Of a stretch of 64,000 bases of DNA, positions 8,326-18,633 are shown piece after piece. Location of the stretch: assembly GCF_024346715.1 (NCBI RefSeq), contig NZ_AP024852.1, positions 3,472,001 through 3,536,000 on the forward strand, read 5' to 3'. Origin of the DNA: Photobacterium swingsii. GTDB taxonomy: Bacteria > Pseudomonadota > Gammaproteobacteria > Enterobacterales > Vibrionaceae. A program made the position numbers and the translations under genes. How positions within the stretch are numbered: the first letter of the stretch is position 1; the number at the start of each line of letters is the position of its first letter. A model generated the notes under the pieces. The model was not told where the DNA came from, made no database searches, and was given only the letters and a program-made list of their open reading frames with translations.

Positions 8326-9741
8326 ATGAAAAACTTATCGATTTCTCAGCTCATACGGCTCTTCATTGCATTTGGTATTCCACTCGGTATTTTGATGATG
8401 CCCATAGATGCCATTCCCATTAGCGATTTAACGCTGGTCCAACACCGACTTCTTGCTATTTTCGCTCTTGCAGCACTCCTTTGGGTTTTAGAACCCGTCC
8501 CCGTTTTCGCAACATCCATTCTTATTATCGCCCTTGAACTGATCATGATTTCAGACAAAGGATTACATTTATTTCGTACACCACCCGCAGGGCATGAAAT
8601 GGGCGAGATGATGAAATACACCGATATTTTTGGTGCTTTTTCATCACCCATCATCATTCTTTTTATGGGGGGATTTGCCCTCGCGATTGCCGCATCGAAA
8701 TATGAACTCGATAATAATTTAGCCAGAGTGCTCCTCAAGCCTTTCGGTCACCAACCTAAGTTCATCATGCTTGGATTAATGCTTATCACCGCGGTGTTTT
8801 CCATGTTCATGTCTAACACCGCCACCACAGTCATGATGTTAGCATTACTCGCCCCTATTGTTGCGTCGGTACCTAAGGGGGATATCGGCATTAAAGCGTT
8901 AGTTTTATGTATTCCCATTGCCGCCAACACAGGTGGTATCGCCACGCCAATAGGCACACCACCTAATGCCATCGCCCTGCAATATTTAACAGGAGAGCAC
9001 AGCATTAGCTTTCTTGGCTGGATGATGATGGGGTTGCCTTTTGTGATCATTCAACTGGCTTTCGCTTGGTGGCTATTACAAAAAATGTTCCCCTCAAGCC
9101 AACAAGAAATGATTTTAAAGCTCGATGGTAAATTTCAGAAAAGCTGGCAAGCCATCGTGGTATATATCACGTTCGCCTTAACCATCATTATGTGGATGAC
9201 TACCTCGTTACATGGCATGAATACCTATGTTGTATCGATTATTCCACTGGCAGTCTTCACCCTTACCGGCATTATGGGCAAAGACGAATTGAAGTTGATT
9301 AACTGGGATGTGCTCTGGTTAGTCGCTGGGGGGATCGCTATTGGCTTAGCACTGGATAAAACAGGGCTTGCCGCTGCTTTAGCCCATGCGATTGATTATG
9401 ATGCGCTCTCACCTGTTGCCGTCGTGTTTACCCTTTCCATACTTTGTTGGCTAATGGCTAACTTTATGTCGAATACTGCTACCGCAAACTTATTAATGCC
9501 TATCGCTGCCGCGGTTGCCACTTCCATGGAAAGCTTGGCGTCAATGGGAGGCTTGCAAGGTGTCTTGGTCGTTGTCGCTTTCTCAGCTTCACTTGGGATG
9601 ATCTTACCCGTCTCAACACCACCCAACTCCTTGGCGTATTCCACAGGCCTTATTGAAAGTAAAGATATGGCAAAAACAGGTCTTATTGTTGGCTTACTCG
9701 GTCTAGTGATTGTTTATATAGGCGCACTCATTTTGACCTAA
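8326..9741 (+). CDS. DASS-family (SLC13) sodium/dicarboxylate symporter
   Basis: This 471-residue inner-membrane carrier belongs to the divalent anion:Na+ symporter family, like Vibrio cholerae INDY. Both halves carry the inverted-repeat signature: MSNTATTVMM with GTPPNAIAL in the first, and FMSNTATANLLMP with STPPNSLAYS in the second. SNT and following residues bind substrate carboxylates and Na+. About eleven hydrophobic segments are visible. Succinate or another C4-dicarboxylate is the likely substrate by family; sulfate or citrate cannot be excluded. It is a single gene between terminators. Confidence 0.88.
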   Translation: MKNLSISQLIRLFIAFGIPLGILMMPIDAIPISDLTLVQHRLLAIFALAALLWVLEPVPVFATSILIIALELIMISDKGLHLFRTPPAGHEMGEMMKYTDIFGAFSSPIIILFMGGFALAIAASKYELDNNLARVLLKPFGHQPKFIMLGLMLITAVFSMFMSNTATTVMMLALLAPIVASVPKGDIGIKALVLCIPIAANTGGIATPIGTPPNAIALQYLTGEHSISFLGWMMMGLPFVIIQLAFAWWLLQKMFPSSQQEMILKLDGKFQKSWQAIVVYITFALTIIMWMTTSLHGMNTYVVSIIPLAVFTLTGIMGKDELKLINWDVLWLVAGGIAIGLALDKTGLAAALAHAIDYDALSPVAVVFTLSILCWLMANFMSNTATANLLMPIAAAVATSMESLASMGGLQGVLVVVAFSASLGMILPVSTPPNSLAYSTGLIESKDMAKTGLIVGLLGLVIVYIGALILT

Positions 9742-9771
9742 ATGCAAATTTCACTATGCATTGAATATAAA

Positions 9772-9797
9772 AAGAGGCTGTCTAACAGCCTCTTTTT
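9772..9797. terminator. Bidirectional terminator
   Basis: AAGAGGCTG-TCTAA-CAGCCTCTT with T runs on both strands. It serves the transporter gene on the left and the minus-strand outer-membrane protein gene on the right. Confidence 0.85.
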
Positions 9798-9811
9798 AAT
9801 ATATCTATTGA

Positions 9812-10393
9812 TTAAAACTTATACGTTACACCTAAGTTCAACGAGCTAATACCGTAGGTGACATCTTCGGTAACCGTTGAACCGAAAAGACTATATTGTG
9901 TTTGGATGCCAAAATAATCCATTTCATACCCTAAACGAAAAGCTAAACCATTAAGCATAGCTGGAGCATATTCAAGGCCAACACCGGCACGTAAAGCAAT
10001 GCCTTGATCATCAACTAACGTTTCCTTTGACTCATTAAGATTAATCGATGATAAACCAATCAAACCGTAGGGACGTAAACCGTTATCAAACGTATATCCA
10101 AGGTTAGCTGTTACCGCCGTTGATGACGCTGACCATGTATTCTTGTCTGCAGGGAGAGTAATATCACCGTAACGCGTGTACTGCGCTTCGATACCTACAA
10201 TACGGTTAAACTGATAACCGCCAATAAACTTATAACTTGAACCATCAGCGTTAATACTAATATCACTACTGGCATCAACCCCTGTTGAACCAATAGCACC
10301 ACCAACATAGAAGCCACTTGTTTTAACGTCTGCCTGAGCAACTGAAACAGCAGAAAGGCTTAATGCTGCGAATAATAACGCATTTAATTTCAT
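9812..10393 (-). CDS. Small outer-membrane beta-barrel protein (OmpA/OmpW-like porin fold)
   Basis: The 193 residues start with a signal peptide ending ...SVAQA, then alternate polar/aromatic strands (GFYVGGAIGS, YKFIGGYQFNR, IVGIEAQYTRYG) and end LGVTYKF with the terminal Phe used by the BAM machine. This fits an eight-stranded barrel without a periplasmic domain. Its ligand or role is not shown by the sequence. It is a single gene with its own upstream region. Confidence 0.75.
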   Translation of the reverse strand: MKLNALLFAALSLSAVSVAQADVKTSGFYVGGAIGSTGVDASSDISINADGSSYKFIGGYQFNRIVGIEAQYTRYGDITLPADKNTWSASSTAVTANLGYTFDNGLRPYGLIGLSSINLNESKETLVDDQGIALRAGVGLEYAPAMLNGLAFRLGYEMDYFGIQTQYSLFGSTVTEDVTYGISSLNLGVTYKF

Positions 10394-10948
10394 GAAAATG
10401 TCCTGATTATTTTTTTAATAAGAGAGTAACGTCATCAATAATTAAAGCGACGTGTTAATACCAAGCCGCAATAAATAGAGATTTATTTAATAAAAAATGA
10501 GTTGGATTTATATTTAGATATATATGAACTCATTGTAAATAAGATGCCTTTAAGCACTTTTTATAAATTTTCCACATGCGTTTTATCTCAACCTCATTCT
10601 CTCCGAGTACGCACCACGGTTAAAGGTGCTGAAATAACACTCAAAGGAAACATAGCAAAGGTTCATTTCCGTTGAACAGCAAGTTGTAGCGAGATAAGCA
10701 AGTTTACCGATTGAACTCACCGAGCCATGACTGCGCCATCATATATGAGAATATGTGATTAGCAATTAAGTGCTTGCATTTATAGATAACGATCACAATT
10801 ATCGAATCAAACATCGGCGCTTTGTATCTTTTATGCGCTTTATCATTAATGAAATGAGATATCAGTCGATAACCTTAACAAACAAAAATAATTCTACTCT
10901 TTTTGCGACTCACGCAATGGAATAGCGAAAACAATCAGAGAGTCCACG
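10394..10948. other. Intergenic region before the chemoreceptor gene
   Basis: These 555 AT-rich bases hold the divergent upstream regions of the beta-barrel gene (left) and the chemoreceptor (right). TGTGATTAGCA and GATCACAAT near 10757-10800 look like CRP half-sites but do not form a full palindrome. No gene is supportable. Confidence 0.5.
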
Positions 10949-12832
10949 ATGAAACATACGATCAAGTTTAAAATTCAGGTGGCCATCGCCATCATTATAG
11001 CCTCGGTGAGTGCTGTCCAAGCATGGATATCCATCAGCCAACTCAAGACAGAAACAACTAAACAAGTTTACGGTCAAATGACGGACATCGGTAAATCAAC
11101 CAGCAACTTCATTGCCAGTTGGTTAGATACTCGTACCGATATGATGCTCGCGAATGAAAGCATTATTAGTACCAACCGTGACGTTGATCGTGAACTCTTA
11201 GTCACTAAGCGCGCAGGTAACTTCTTATCGGTATACGCAGGCTTTACTGATGGCCGTATCGCTTTTGGTGATAAGACTGAAGACTGGCCTGCTGATTATG
11301 ACCCACGTACTCGCCCTTGGTACCGAGATGCGATTAACGCAGGCAAAACAATCATTACTGAACCTTACCAAGATTTTGACGGCAGTATTGTGGTCAGTAT
11401 TGCCAAATCATTCCAAGGCCAATACAGCGGCGTACTTGCTTCTGACCTTACAATTAACAACATAATCAAAGAAGTGCTAAGCCTCGATATTGATAACGCC
11501 GGCTATGCATTCTTAGTCGATGGTGAGAACCGCATTGTGGCTTACCGCGATGAAGCCCTTAGCCAAAAGCCACTGACTCAACTCGATAACGAATTAACCG
11601 CCGATGTTATTCGCCAACTGGCTTCTGGCCAACAAGTTGGGACTTTCTTCCAAGAAAGTGATGGTAGCAATAAGCTTATCTTTACCACTCCGATTGCTGG
11701 TACAACATGGACATTAGGTGTTGTACAAGATGAGGAATTAGCCTTTGCCTCAATCAGCCAACAAATGAAATTTGTGCTGATTGCCTCTGTTGTTCTGTAT
11801 TTAGTGATTGCAGCTATCGCGACCTACATCATTACTAACCTACTACGTCCACTGACAGAGCTAAGCAAATCGGTTGAACAATTAGCACAAGGCAGTGGTG
11901 ATCTGACCCAGCGCATCGAAATCAAACGTATGGATGAGATTGGTGAATTGGCCGAGAACATGAATAGCTTCCTTGGCCAACTACAAATGATGATCAAAGG
12001 TATCGTCAGCCAATCAATGAACCTAAGCCAATATGCAGAGCAATCGGCAGAACAAGCTGAGCAAGCATCATTGAAAGTGTCTGATCAACAAAATGATGTA
12101 AACCAAATTGCCACCGCAATACATGAAATGTCAGCGACCTCAGCCGAAGTGGCTAGTCATGCAGAAATGACAGCATCAGCGGCACAAGCCTCTACCGAAG
12201 CCTGTGAATCTGGTAAACATGTGATCAGCCAAAACCGAGAGGCAATCACCTCGCTAGCCAACCAAGTTCAAGATGCAGCAAATGTAATTCATGAACTAGA
12301 AAGCAACGCCCAGAATATCAACCAAATCCTATCGACCATTCAAGGCATCGCTGAACAAACTAACCTTCTTGCCTTAAATGCAGCTATCGAAGCTGCACGT
12401 GCAGGCGAACAAGGCCGTGGTTTCGCCGTGGTTGCTGATGAGGTACGCGTACTGAGTAAACGCACACATGATTCTACTGAAGAAATTCGTAGCATGATTG
12501 ATACCTTGCAGCAAAATACCCGTCAAGCTGTCGATAGCATGCAATCAAGTACCGAGCTGGCAGGACAAAGTGTCGATTATGCTGGCGCAGCAAGCGATAG
12601 CCTGAACCAAATTACCCAAACCATCACAGAGATCTCGGACATGGCATCACAAATTGCCAGCGCAGCCGAAGAGCAACGTGCTGTGAGCGAAGATATCAGC
12701 CGAAATACCCAGGCTATCAAAGATGTGTCTGACCACCTTTCGGTTCAAACAGCAGAAGTCAGCAGCAGTGCCCGAGATATGAATGCCTCTGCTGAAGCCA
12801 TGCGCAGTGATGTTTCTCGCTTCAAAGTGTAA
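10949..12832 (+). CDS. Methyl-accepting chemotaxis protein with a Cache sensor
   Basis: A 627-residue membrane chemoreceptor. TM1 is at about 10-30. The periplasmic dCache-type domain (about 35-270) has the usual signature [13 protein letters not shown]2 is at about 277-298, then HAMP to about 350, then the signalling hairpin with the conserved tip [20 protein letters not shown]. Gln/Glu pairs in the flanking helices are likely methylation sites, and no CheR-tethering pentapeptide ends the protein. Such Cache domains usually bind amino acids or carboxylates; the ligand here is unknown. It is a single gene. Confidence 0.93.
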   Translation: MKHTIKFKIQVAIAIIIASVSAVQAWISISQLKTETTKQVYGQMTDIGKSTSNFIASWLDTRTDMMLANESIISTNRDVDRELLVTKRAGNFLSVYAGFTDGRIAFGDKTEDWPADYDPRTRPWYRDAINAGKTIITEPYQDFDGSIVVSIAKSFQGQYSGVLASDLTINNIIKEVLSLDIDNAGYAFLVDGENRIVAYRDEALSQKPLTQLDNELTADVIRQLASGQQVGTFFQESDGSNKLIFTTPIAGTTWTLGVVQDEELAFASISQQMKFVLIASVVLYLVIAAIATYIITNLLRPLTELSKSVEQLAQGSGDLTQRIEIKRMDEIGELAENMNSFLGQLQMMIKGIVSQSMNLSQYAEQSAEQAEQASLKVSDQQNDVNQIATAIHEMSATSAEVASHAEMTASAAQASTEACESGKHVISQNREAITSLANQVQDAANVIHELESNAQNINQILSTIQGIAEQTNLLALNAAIEAARAGEQGRGFAVVADEVRVLSKRTHDSTEEIRSMIDTLQQNTRQAVDSMQSSTELAGQSVDYAGAASDSLNQITQTITEISDMASQIASAAEEQRAVSEDISRNTQAIKDVSDHLSVQTAEVSSSARDMNASAEAMRSDVSRFKV

Positions 12833-12873
12833 AACGCCATGACGCAGACAAAATAACGCTTAACTCTTTACCC

Positions 12874-12902
12874 ACGCCGAAGCCTTGCTTCGGCGTTTTT
12901 TA
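12874..12902 (+). terminator. Terminator of the chemoreceptor gene
   Basis: ACGCCGAAG-CCTTG-CTTCGGCGT followed by TTTTTA. Confidence 0.88.
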
Positions 12903-13094
12903 TTTCTCATTTCACTTTTGCGTTAAAAAGGGAGATGACTTCCATCTTTCTTACTATCTGTTGTCTTCCCTATCGTTAGCCGTCTAGCTTTAATTCATCG
13001 TATTGGGCAGTCATGCGCGCTCATCACACGCTTTATCACTTAAGATAAAAACAGTAAGAAACAAGCGCAATGGTAAAATAATAAGGACGAATAA

Positions 13095-13829
13095 ATGGAT
13101 AAGACATGGTTAATCAGGCTCAGTGCTTTACTTCCACTGATACTGCCAATACACACTCAAGCAGCCACTGAATGGGGTTACCAAGGCGAGCACGGCCCTG
13201 ATTCTTGGGGAAAAACGTTTCAAACATGTGGTGAAGGTAAAAACCAATCACCCATCGATATTAAGCAAACCATAGATGCCCAGCTCACACCACTGCACAT
13301 CAACTATCAAGGATCGATCACAGAGTTAGTCAATAACGGCCATACCATTCAGGCCAATGTCAGTGGTAACAACACCTTAACGCTGGCAGGTAAAGCTTAC
13401 CAACTCAAGCAGTTTCACTTCCATACGCCATCCGAAAACTACCTACAAGGTAAGCAATTCCCCCTCGAAGCCCACTTTGTCCATGCCAGCAGCCAAGGCG
13501 AATTAGCCGTCATTGGTGTTATGTTTGCAACTGGAGAGCGTGAAAGTGACAACATCAAAACCTTACTTTCCGTATTACCGCCCCCTAATACTAAGCAAGC
13601 CATCAATACTGCAATCAACCCAGCACAACTGCTCCCGCGCAGTCGTGAGTATTACCGCTTTAATGGCTCACTCACAACACCACCTTGCAGTGAAGGTGTA
13701 CGCTGGTTTGTACTCAAAGAACACCTCACAAGCACTCGTGATGAAGTAGAAGCACTACAACAAGCAATGGGAAATAATGCGCGCCCACTACAGCCGCTAA
13801 ATGCGAGAACAATTCTAAGTTCACCGTAA
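13095..13829 (+). CDS. Alpha-class carbonic anhydrase, periplasmic
   Basis: It interconverts CO2 and bicarbonate. The 244 residues begin with a signal peptide ending IHTQA, followed by the alpha-CA start WGYQGEHGPDSWG. The zinc histidines are in FHFHTPSEN and LEAHFVH, and SLTTPPCSEGVRW is the conserved substrate-pocket segment. CGEGKNQSPIDI carries one cysteine and NGSLTTPPC the other, expected to form a disulfide in the periplasm. The gene stands alone. Confidence 0.95.
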   Translation: MDKTWLIRLSALLPLILPIHTQAATEWGYQGEHGPDSWGKTFQTCGEGKNQSPIDIKQTIDAQLTPLHINYQGSITELVNNGHTIQANVSGNNTLTLAGKAYQLKQFHFHTPSENYLQGKQFPLEAHFVHASSQGELAVIGVMFATGERESDNIKTLLSVLPPPNTKQAINTAINPAQLLPRSREYYRFNGSLTTPPCSEGVRWFVLKEHLTSTRDEVEALQQAMGNNARPLQPLNARTILSSP

Positions 13830-14022
13830 ACTAAACCTATCTCATTACATAGGGGAATAACGCGCCTAGTGATGATGATTTCTCACAATGAGTATGAAAA
13901 AAGATCCTGATGACTTTATCAATGTCATCGCTATCATCAAGTAAAATAGCGATGACAATATAAAGTGCTTTTTTATGTGAAGCGCTCTCCTTTCCATCGC
14001 GTTCACACCGACAAGGATTGTT

Positions 14023-14910
14023 ATGGGATACGAATGGTTAGCCCTCGGAGCTGCGTTACTTTGGGCTATCAGCAGTTTAATTTCAGTTGCCCCAGCGCGT
14101 CATCTTGGTGCATTCGCATACAGTCGCTGGCGCATGGCGTGTGTCACCATCATGCTATCCAGTATGGCGTGGTTCAATGGGGGTTGGTTCAGTGTTCAAC
14201 TCGACATAGCACTTATCATGATGTTGTCTGGATTAATCGGTATCTTTATTGGTGATACCGCATTATTTGCCTGTTTCAACCGTATTGGCCCCCGACGTGG
14301 CGGATTACTGTTTTCGTGTCACGCCATTTTTTCCGCACTCTTAGGGATCTGGTTATTTGACGAAGTTCTGGCAGGCTGGAAATTAATCGGCAGTGTGCTT
14401 GTCTTTAGTGGCGTTGCAACGGCTATTTTCTTCGGTCAACGAAAGCAAAACCATCAATGGGAAACCACCCGCGGCCAATGGTGGATCGCGATAGTATTAG
14501 GGCTCACCGCTGCACTATGCCAGTCACTAGGCGCGATTATAGCGAAACCAGCAATGAGTACAGCCATCGACCCCATCGCCGCTTCAGCAATTAGAATGGC
14601 CACCGCATTTGGCGCACATTTTTTACTACGGCTATTACAAGTACCCATAGCCAAACCGATAAACCCTATCTCTTGGCCAATATTAGGCATGGTCGCACTC
14701 AATGGCTTGCTTGCGATGGCATTCGGAATGACGCTGATCCTGTATGCGTTACGCTTTGGTGATGTCGGGGTTGTCGCCTTACTCTCCTCCACCACCCCCA
14801 TCATAATATTACCGCTACTTTGGTGGCATACTCGCCAACGCCCCGCATTCACAGCTTGGCTAGGGGCGCTATTGGCTGTTTGTGGAACAGCGTTGATCAT
14901 AAGCAATTAA
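14023..14910 (+). CDS. EamA/DMT-superfamily transporter
   Basis: The 295 residues form about ten membrane helices in two EamA halves, the usual layout of drug/metabolite exporters. The segment GDTALFACFNRIGPRRGGLLF and FGDVGVVALLSSTTPIIILPL are typical end-of-helix motifs. Substrate cannot be told from sequence. AAGGA at 14013-14017 precedes the ATG. A second overlapping frame starting at 13965 is not a gene. Confidence 0.85.
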   Translation: MGYEWLALGAALLWAISSLISVAPARHLGAFAYSRWRMACVTIMLSSMAWFNGGWFSVQLDIALIMMLSGLIGIFIGDTALFACFNRIGPRRGGLLFSCHAIFSALLGIWLFDEVLAGWKLIGSVLVFSGVATAIFFGQRKQNHQWETTRGQWWIAIVLGLTAALCQSLGAIIAKPAMSTAIDPIAASAIRMATAFGAHFLLRLLQVPIAKPINPISWPILGMVALNGLLAMAFGMTLILYALRFGDVGVVALLSSTTPIIILPLLWWHTRQRPAFTAWLGALLAVCGTALIISN

Positions 14911-14941
14911 GCCGAGCCAGCACGCGTAACCAAAAAACGCA

Positions 14942-14981
14942 AATGATAACCACTTGCATTTGCGGTGTAAATTGCTTATAG
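14942..14981 (+). promoter_or_regulatory. Fur box overlapping a sigma-70 promoter
   Basis: AATGATAACCACTTGCATT (14942-14960) resembles the 19-base Fur box, inside a wider palindrome GCAAATG...CATTTGC. The -35 TTGCAT overlaps its right half, then a 17-base spacer and -10 TATAGT. Transcription would run rightwards from about 14988. Seen directly; Fur control is inferred. Confidence 0.55.
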
Positions 14982-14987
14982 TTTCTT

Positions 14988-15247
14988 CAGCTTGACGAAT
15001 AAGATGCCTTGAAATCCTAACTTGCCCTTATCCGCTTCATCTTCATGAATCATTTTGTGAAGAAGCTACCTAAACCAACAACTAGCTGTTCCCCCCACTT
15101 TCTGATGAGAGAAAGTGAAGCTATTTAGCCGTTTGATAATCGGATCACTCACCTAGATGACACCGTATTATCAAAAAAGCAGTATTTAGTATGGTGCTTG
15201 GTCGCCCTCATACGATAAAAAAGCGCGATATTCGTATCGCGCTTTTG
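14988..15247 (+). ncRNA. Possible Fur-repressed small RNA
   Basis: Downstream of the Fur-box promoter there is no plus-strand gene before the strong hairpin at 15219-15246. A transcript of about 260 bases is therefore predicted. The size resembles Vibrio RyhB, but the RyhB core I know (CACGACATTG...) is not visible, so homology is not claimed. A 27-codon reading frame at 15045-15128 lacks a ribosome binding site and is probably chance. Confidence 0.4.
15219..15247. terminator. Bidirectional terminator
   Basis: AAAAGCGCGATA-TTCG-TATCGCGCTTTT, a 12-bp stem with a UUCG-type loop. It ends epmA on the minus strand and any rightward transcript from the Fur-box promoter. Confidence 0.88.
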
Positions 15248-15284
15248 TCGTTGGATCACACTTTAAGCAGTATAATTGGATCAA

Positions 15285-16250
15285 TTACGCAATATCGATC
15301 GGAAACGCCGTTACTTGATCGATATGATCCTCACCAATCGCCAGCATGATCAAACGATCTATGCCCAAGGCAACCCCCGCACAGTCAGGGAAGCCAGCAC
15401 GCAACGCATTGACCAAATGCATGTCAATCGGCTGCTGTTCTAGTCCCATGGTGACACGCTTAGTGTTATCTTCTTCAAATCGCGCCAATTGTTCATCACC
15501 ATTCGACAGCTCATGAAAGCCATTAGCGAGCTCAATACCTTTGAAATACACCTCAAAGCGTTCTGCTACACGCGCATCATCAGGGTTAATCTGTGCTAAT
15601 GCGGCTTGTGACGCTGGAAAGTCATAAACAAAAGCGGGCGCATTTAAACCAATCTTTGCTTCAACCCCGACACTAAATAGCAGCTGCAATAGCGTATCGC
15701 GGTCTTCTTCTGGATCTGCAATATCGGCTAAACCGAGTTCTCGCGCAGCCGCTTTTAATTCAGCCATTGAGCCTTCAAGTGGACATACATTCAGTACCGA
15801 TAAGAATGCAGCTTGATAGGTCATGCGGGTTGCCGTCGCACACTGCAAGATCAGCTGCAGCAGCTCATCCATTTCATCCATCAGTTGGTGGTGATCAAAG
15901 CCCGGGCGATACCACTCCAACATAGTAAACTCAGGGTTATGATAACGGCCTGACTCCTCGTTACGAAATGACTTACAAATCTGATAGATAGCGCCACTTC
16001 CTGCAGCAAGCAAGCGCTTCATATGAAATTCAGGGCTCGTCATTAAATATAACGTTTGCCCTTGTGCATACCCCGGCCCCACAAACTCAGTATTAAAAGT
16101 ATGAAGATGCACATCCGTCACTGTCGCTTGGCTCATTGCGGGTGTATCAACTTCTAAGACATCACGCTCTGCAAAGAAATCTCGTATGTTTTTCAGAAGA
16201 GCAGCACGCTGCTTTAGCTTGCTGATGGAGGCTGTCGGTTGCCAAGTCAT
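15285..16250 (-). CDS. epmA: EF-P--(R)-beta-lysine ligase EpmA
   Basis: EpmA (GenX/PoxA/YjeA) is a class II lysyl-tRNA-synthetase paralogue that attaches (R)-beta-lysine to Lys34 of EF-P. The 321 residues contain the class II catalytic core but lack the tRNA anticodon-binding domain. Motif 2 is [21 protein letters not shown], and motif 3 includes [12 protein letters not shown]. It works with EpmB and EF-P, both encoded in this window (21125-22747). It diverges from frdA, as poxA and frdA do in E. coli. Confidence 0.95.
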   Translation of the reverse strand: MTWQPTASISKLKQRAALLKNIRDFFAERDVLEVDTPAMSQATVTDVHLHTFNTEFVGPGYAQGQTLYLMTSPEFHMKRLLAAGSGAIYQICKSFRNEESGRYHNPEFTMLEWYRPGFDHHQLMDEMDELLQLILQCATATRMTYQAAFLSVLNVCPLEGSMAELKAAARELGLADIADPEEDRDTLLQLLFSVGVEAKIGLNAPAFVYDFPASQAALAQINPDDARVAERFEVYFKGIELANGFHELSNGDEQLARFEEDNTKRVTMGLEQQPIDMHLVNALRAGFPDCAGVALGIDRLIMLAIGEDHIDQVTAFPIDIA

Positions 16251-16653
16251 GGGGATTCACCGTTGAAAGGGATATAGAAAGAGCATCAGTTTACCAAACC
16301 TATTATGTGGAAACCTAGCGTAACCCTCCAGAACACCTCTGTTATAGCTAAGAGAGTTATTTCACTTTTTCCGATTAAAAAACCACAGCCAGTTATGAAC
16401 AATAATGAACAGAAAGTTAAACCCAAGATCATTACCGCCACATAAAGAACACATTAACACAACGCAAATCAACACAGTTTGGCAACCAAATTATCATTAT
16501 ATGCACATTACCTCTTAGTAGGCGTAGCGGAAGCATTGATAAACTTTTTATTTTTAGATACTTAGCCGCAATATATGAAACACACCAGCAACACACTGCA
16601 AACAACTAAAACAATTCAAAACAGTTAATTAATATTTATAAGTAATGACAACT

Positions 16654-16669
16654 TGTGACAATAATCACA
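16654..16669 (+). promoter_or_regulatory. CRP-cAMP binding site upstream of frdA
   Basis: TGTGA-CAATAA-TCACA matches the CRP core palindrome perfectly, centred at 16661.5, about 172 bases before the frdA start. It suggests carbon control of the frd operon. Confidence 0.7.
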
Positions 16670-16778
16670 AAAAATGTAATCAACCTATACTTTCGGGTTA
16701 TTTCGGTGAAAAAGCTGCGTCTAAATCAAATTTTCATGAAGATTTGTTTCATAGAATAGTCATTAGGATTTCAAGGAT

Positions 16779-16802
16779 AAGTGCGTTCTACGCACTTTTT
16801 TT
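16779..16802 (+). terminator. Terminator-like hairpin in the frdA leader
   Basis: AAGTGCGT-TCT-ACGCACTT followed directly by a T tract (TTTTTAATTTT) ends about 30 bases before the frdA GTG. It would stop transcription unless overridden, so it may be an attenuator between the CRP-region promoter and frdA, or the end of a short leader RNA. Confidence 0.6.
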
Positions 16803-16833
16803 AATTTTATCGTCTTACCTTCGGAGGATAGCT

Positions 16834-18633
16834 GTGAAGACTATTACCACAGATATCGCTGTAATCGGTGCAGGTGGCGCAGGCCTACGTGCTGCCATCG
16901 CTGCTGCAGAAGCAAACCCAAACTTAGAGATCGCACTGATTTCTAAAGTTTACCCAATGCGCTCACACACAGTAGCTGCAGAAGGTGGCTCCGCTGCCGT
17001 CATCAAGGATGAGGATAGCTTAGACAATCACTTCAACGATACCGTTGGTGGTGGTGACTGGCTATGTGAACAGGACGTTGTTGAATATTTTGTAGAAAAC
17101 GCGACTCGCGAGATGACCCAACTAGAACAATGGGGTTGTCCTTGGAGCCGTAAAGAAAACGGTGACGTAAACGTTCGTCGTTTTGGTGGTATGAAAGTTG
17201 AGCGTACATGGTTCGCAGCCGATAAAACTGGCTTCCACATGCTACACACGCTATTCCAAACGTCTATCAAGTACTCGCAAATCAACCGTTTCGACGAATA
17301 CTTCGTGGTTGATCTACTGGTAGAAGACGGTGAAGTACAAGGTCTCGTTGCTATTCACATGGCTGAAGGCGAATTGATCTGTATTAAAGCGAAATCTGTT
17401 GTACTAGCAACAGGTGGTGCAGGCCGCGTTTACAACTGTAATACCAATGGCGGTATCGTAACAGGTGATGGCATGGCGATGGCGTTCCGTCACGGCGTAC
17501 CACTACGTGATATGGAATTCGTTCAGTACCACCCAACTGGCCTTCCAGGCACAGGCATCTTGATGACCGAAGGTTGTCGTGGTGAAGGCGGTATCATGCT
17601 GAACAAAAATGGCTACCGTTACCTGCAAGACTACGGCATGGGCCCTGAGACACCAATCGGCCAGCCTAAAAACAAATACATGGAACTGGGTCCACGTGAC
17701 AAAGTTTCTCAAGCGTTCTGGCACGAGATGCAAAAAGGCAACACCATCAAACACCCACTGGGCGATGTTGTTCACCTTGACTTGCGCCACCTAGGTAAAG
17801 AATACCTACACGAACGTCTACCATTCATCTGTGAGTTGTCTAAAGCTTACGTGAACGTTGACCCTGCGGAAGAGCCAATTCCAATTCGTCCAACCGTTCA
17901 CTACACCATGGGTGGTATTGAAACAGACAAGAACAACGAAACACGCATCAAAGGCCTATACGCTGTTGGTGAATGTTCATCTGTTGGTCTTCACGGTGCA
18001 AACCGTCTGGGTTCTAACTCACTGGCAGAACTTGTTGTATTCGGCCGCCTAGCGGGTGAAGGCGCAGCAAAACGTGCAGAAGAGTTTAAAGGTTGGAACG
18101 ACGACGCTATCGCACAACAAGTCGCTGCGGTTCAAGCGCGTATCGATACACTTCTTTCTCAAGAAGGTGACGAGAACTGGGCTGATATCCGTACTGAAAT
18201 GGGTCACTCCATGGAAGCGGGTTGTGGTATCTACCGCCAAGAAGATCTTATGCAAGCGACTGTCGACAAACTTGCCGAGCTTCGTGAGCGTTACAAGAAA
18301 ATCAGCATTAAAGACAAAGGCAAAGTATTCAACACGGATCTGCTATACGCAATTGAAGTGGGTTACGGCCTTGAAGTTGCAGAAGCAATGGCTCACTCAG
18401 CAATTCTTCGTCGCGAATCACGTGGTGCGCACCAACGTCTAGATGACAACTGCACAGAACGTGATGACGTGAACTTCCTGAAACACTCGCTAGCATTCTA
18501 CAACGGTGATAAAGCACCTCGCATTGAATACAGCGACGTGACTATCACTAAGTCTCAGCCAAAAGCACGTCTATACGGTGCAGCGGCTGAAGAAGCAGCG
18601 GCTGAAGCGAAGCAAGCAGAGGAGCAGGCATAA
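16834..18633 (+). CDS. frdA: Fumarate reductase flavoprotein subunit
   Basis: FrdA reduces fumarate to succinate at a covalent FAD on the cytoplasmic side of the membrane. The GTG at 16834 follows GGAGGA (16823-16828) and gives 599 residues. That matches family length, while the ATG at 16645 adds 63 residues spanning a CRP site and hairpin. The FAD fold is [13 protein letters not shown], the flavinylated His45 lies in [13 protein letters not shown], and the substrate site includes [11 protein letters not shown] and [14 protein letters not shown]. It is first in frdABCD, its stop overlapping the frdB start by one base. Confidence 0.97.
   Translation: MKTITTDIAVIGAGGAGLRAAIAAAEANPNLEIALISKVYPMRSHTVAAEGGSAAVIKDEDSLDNHFNDTVGGGDWLCEQDVVEYFVENATREMTQLEQWGCPWSRKENGDVNVRRFGGMKVERTWFAADKTGFHMLHTLFQTSIKYSQINRFDEYFVVDLLVEDGEVQGLVAIHMAEGELICIKAKSVVLATGGAGRVYNCNTNGGIVTGDGMAMAFRHGVPLRDMEFVQYHPTGLPGTGILMTEGCRGEGGIMLNKNGYRYLQDYGMGPETPIGQPKNKYMELGPRDKVSQAFWHEMQKGNTIKHPLGDVVHLDLRHLGKEYLHERLPFICELSKAYVNVDPAEEPIPIRPTVHYTMGGIETDKNNETRIKGLYAVGECSSVGLHGANRLGSNSLAELVVFGRLAGEGAAKRAEEFKGWNDDAIAQQVAAVQARIDTLLSQEGDENWADIRTEMGHSMEAGCGIYRQEDLMQATVDKLAELRERYKKISIKDKGKVFNTDLLYAIEVGYGLEVAEAMAHSAILRRESRGAHQRLDDNCTERDDVNFLKHSLAFYNGDKAPRIEYSDVTITKSQPKARLYGAAAEEAAAEAKQAEEQA

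Larger units (their letters stand above)
16251..16833. other. Upstream region of frdABCD
   Basis: This 583-base stretch holds the epmA promoter side, a perfect CRP site and a terminator-like hairpin just before frdA. I looked for TTGATNNNNATCAA FNR sites and found none complete. An in-frame ATG at 16645 overlaps the CRP site and is not the frdA start. Confidence 0.6.

Noticed and set aside
13965-14255. 96-codon frame before the DMT transporter
   Set aside because: Overlaps the transporter in another frame and has no recognisable sequence.
15045-15128. 27-codon peptide within the possible Fur-controlled RNA
   Set aside because: No ribosome binding site; length within chance expectation.
16645-16833. 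N-terminal extension of frdA
   Set aside because: It covers a CRP site and a terminator hairpin and is missing from FrdA homologues; a strong GGAGGA precedes the GTG at 16834.
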